A stretch of 13,392 bases of DNA from Clostridia bacterium (GTDB lineage: Bacteria > Bacillota > Clostridia > Christensenellales > Borkfalkiaceae): contig JAGBSS010000253.1 in the NCBI GenBank assembly GCA_017631725.1, forward strand, positions 1-13,392. Reading direction: 5' to 3'. A model generated the notes under the pieces. The model ran no database searches and was not told the DNA's origin. It saw nothing but the letters and a program-made list of their open reading frames with translations. A program made the position numbers and the translations under genes. Shown here one piece after another: positions 12,476-13,392 of this stretch. How positions within the stretch are numbered: the stretch's first letter is position 1; each line of letters opens with the position of its first letter.

Positions 12476-12591
12476 TGTAATAACCATTCAAGCATGTTTA
12501 TAGCAACCTTAATTCCGTCATTATAAAATGTATAATATAAATCACCTTGTAATTTTTTGAGTTTTTCCCTTATTTCTTCTTCACTTCTCAT
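12460..12591 (-). CDS. 43-residue phage protein, easily missed
   Basis: ATG at 12591 with AAAGGAG 7 nt upstream, 43 codons, stop TGA overlapping the next ATG. The protein opens MRSEEEIREKLKKLQGDLYY and ends INMLEWLLQEDNQ. The 'R(T/S)EEEIR.kl..l...l........ki..LeWll' pattern recurs in short phage proteins of unknown function; both ends are likely helices. It overlaps the end of the methyltransferase gene by 11 nt, and without it there would be an unexplained 118-bp gap in an operon that otherwise has none that long. I am fairly sure it is real. Confidence 0.75.
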   Translation of the reverse strand: MRSEEEIREKLKKLQGDLYYTFYNDGIKVAINMLEWLLQEDNQ

Positions 12592-13051
12592 CTGTTTGCT
12601 CCTTTATAAATACTAAAAAATATGTTTTACTTCGTTTATTTCCAAATATTGGCTTACAATAAAAACATTTTAAAACTTCAGACAACTTTATTTGTTCTTC
12701 ATTCCATTTAAAAATTAGTGTTCCGTTTGGTTTTAGAACACGCATACATTCATTAAATCCTTGCTTTAATTCAGCTTGCCAATTTTCAGGAAGTCGGCCA
12801 TACTTTTTTGCAAGCCAAGATTTTTCCCCTGCTCGTTTTAAATGCGGTGGGTCAAATACCACCATATAGAAAGAATTATCCGCAAAGGGGATATTTTTAA
12901 AGTCGGCCACAATATCGGGTTTAATTTCTAAAACTCGGCCATCGCACAAAACGTCTGTTAATTCTCTTTTATCCATAAAACAAACATTGGGATTATTTTT
13001 GTCAAAATAAAACATTTTTGAACCGCAACAAACATCTAATATAGGCTTCAT
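12581..13051 (-). CDS. SAM-dependent DNA methyltransferase-type protein (orphan, phage family)
   Basis: A protein of 156 residues. ILDVCCGSKMFYFDK (4-18) is the SAM-binding motif I in the CCGS(R/K)MF form typical of a small phage methyltransferase family. FMDKRE (25-30) gives the acidic residue after strand 2, DIVADF (46-51) follows, and VVFDPPHL (64-71) is the catalytic DPPH/DPPY-type motif of amino-methyltransferases. ECMRVLKPNGTLIFKWNEEQ (101-120) is strand 5 with its usual 'vLkpgG.li.kw'. Amino-methyltransferases of this type modify adenine N6 or cytosine N4, or guard phage DNA. The target is unknown, and no specificity domain or partner nuclease is visible here. It follows the 61-residue gene by one base, with GAGGGA just upstream. 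Confidence 0.88.
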   Translation of the reverse strand: MKPILDVCCGSKMFYFDKNNPNVCFMDKRELTDVLCDGRVLEIKPDIVADFKNIPFADNSFYMVVFDPPHLKRAGEKSWLAKKYGRLPENWQAELKQGFNECMRVLKPNGTLIFKWNEEQIKLSEVLKCFYCKPIFGNKRSKTYFLVFIKEQTDEK

Positions 13052-13052
13052 C

Positions 13053-13238
13053 CTATCCCTCGCTTTCTTGTTGTAGCCATTGTTTTTGGTTTTTTATGCT
13101 TACTTCTATTGGAACTTCGCCTGTCAATTCTATGCTTAAAGCAGTCGTGAAACCGTCTATTACTGCTTTTGCAAATAATGCGTGATGTTCCGCCATTTCA
13201 TCAAGGGTCATAGCCTTTATTCTATCGTAGTTATTCAT
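13053..13238 (-). CDS. Short phage protein of the 'NYD(R/K)IKxMT' type
   Basis: A protein of 61 residues. The opening MNNYDRIKAMTLDEMAEHHA and the end KQWLQQESEG match a family of short phage proteins that start with N-Y-x-x-I-K-x-M and finish with W-L-x-x-E. In the better-known members the middle contains several Cys, probably binding zinc. Here the middle (FTTALSIELTGEVPIEVSI) has none, so this is a Cys-less variant with an altered core. Its role is unknown. Its ATG overlaps the stop of the preceding partial gene (ATGA). GGTGGGGGA lies just ahead of the ATG. It ends one base before the methyltransferase start. Confidence 0.6.
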   Translation of the reverse strand: MNNYDRIKAMTLDEMAEHHALFAKAVIDGFTTALSIELTGEVPIEVSIKNQKQWLQQESEG

Positions 13239-13392
13239 TCCCCCACCTCTGCTTTGGTTATCTTTTGCAAAATTCTGTCGTGTATTGTTTCTTTGCCATA
13301 TAAATAAAATTCAGGTAGTTCAAGGAAATTTTTTATCTCTTGCAAGGTCTGATAATACTTATCTCTTTGGCTTATAACCTTTTGTAAATCAT
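13235..13392 (-). CDS. C-terminal end of an upstream gene of the leftward operon, 5' end outside window
   Basis: The - strand frame is open from the window edge to a TGA at 13237-13235, giving 51 residues (from DLQKVISQRDKYYQTLQEIK to KITKAEVGE). It is helical and charged, probably part of a coiled coil, ending in a typical short phage-protein helix (DRILQKITKAE). The stop overlaps the next ATG as ATGA, which fits the spacing of every other junction in this operon. The rest lies beyond the edge. Confidence 0.6.
   Translation of the reverse strand, partial: DLQKVISQRDKYYQTLQEIKNFLELPEFYLYGKETIHDRILQKITKAEVGE

Noticed and set aside
1..13392. CRISPR array, tRNA genes or insertion sequences
   Set aside because: No regularly spaced short repeats, cloverleaf-like sequence or transposase frame was seen on either strand.

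Overview
This window is part of a tailed-phage genome (free phage, prophage or phage-plasmid) from an AT-rich bacterium. The evidence is a continuous baseplate, tail-fibre and lysis gene run, followed by a replication/control region and an operon of very small early-type phage genes. Codon use is AT-rich (AGA for Arg, TTA for Leu) and Shine-Dalgarno sites are clear (AAGGAG, GGAGG), so the host uses ordinary SD-led initiation. The fibre sequence style resembles phages of gut bacteria, but I cannot name the host from sequence alone. No capsid, terminase, integrase, tRNA, rRNA, CRISPR or insertion sequence is visible.

Layout. (1) 1-4083, + strand: end of a probable baseplate spike protein, a gp25/gpW-like wedge protein, baseplate J, a DUF2612 protein, a tail-collar fibre with two HxH metal-binding motifs, and its probable fibre chaperone. 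A J/gp25/DUF2612 set points to a contractile (myovirus-type) tail. (2) 4067-8554, + strand: a small beta-rich protein, a 1261-residue modular fibre with YadA-like head repeats and duplicated linker modules, and a small protein of the kind found behind fibres. (3) 8541-9786, + strand: DUF1353 protein, 51-residue zinc ribbon, one-TM coiled-coil holin/spanin candidate, and an M15-type peptidase endolysin, closed by a strong intrinsic terminator at 9827-9857. (4) 9858-11288: a leftward 187-residue protein with a segment like the C-terminal module of replication initiators, a dense 249-bp control region, and a rightward protein with an HTH head, coiled coil and C-terminal membrane anchor. (5) 11325-13392, - strand: at least eight tightly overlapping small genes including an orphan DNA-methyltransferase-type enzyme. 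A 43-codon gene and possibly an 11-codon gene are easy to miss here.

The most unusual part is the control region 10422-10670. Two promoters lie face to face on the same 38 bp, with their -35 boxes forming an inverted repeat. One would transcribe the membrane-anchored HTH gene and the other the replication-like gene. Inside the long leader of the latter sits a third, opposing promoter directly followed by a perfect 11-bp UUCG hairpin terminator. It would make an RNA of about 45 nt antisense to the leader. The hairpin loop in the leader can also pair with a segment further down the leader. This has the geometry of antisense-RNA copy-number control in plasmids, and with a replication-like protein and a membrane-anchored DNA-binding protein alongside, a phage-plasmid lifestyle is a reasonable but unproven hypothesis.
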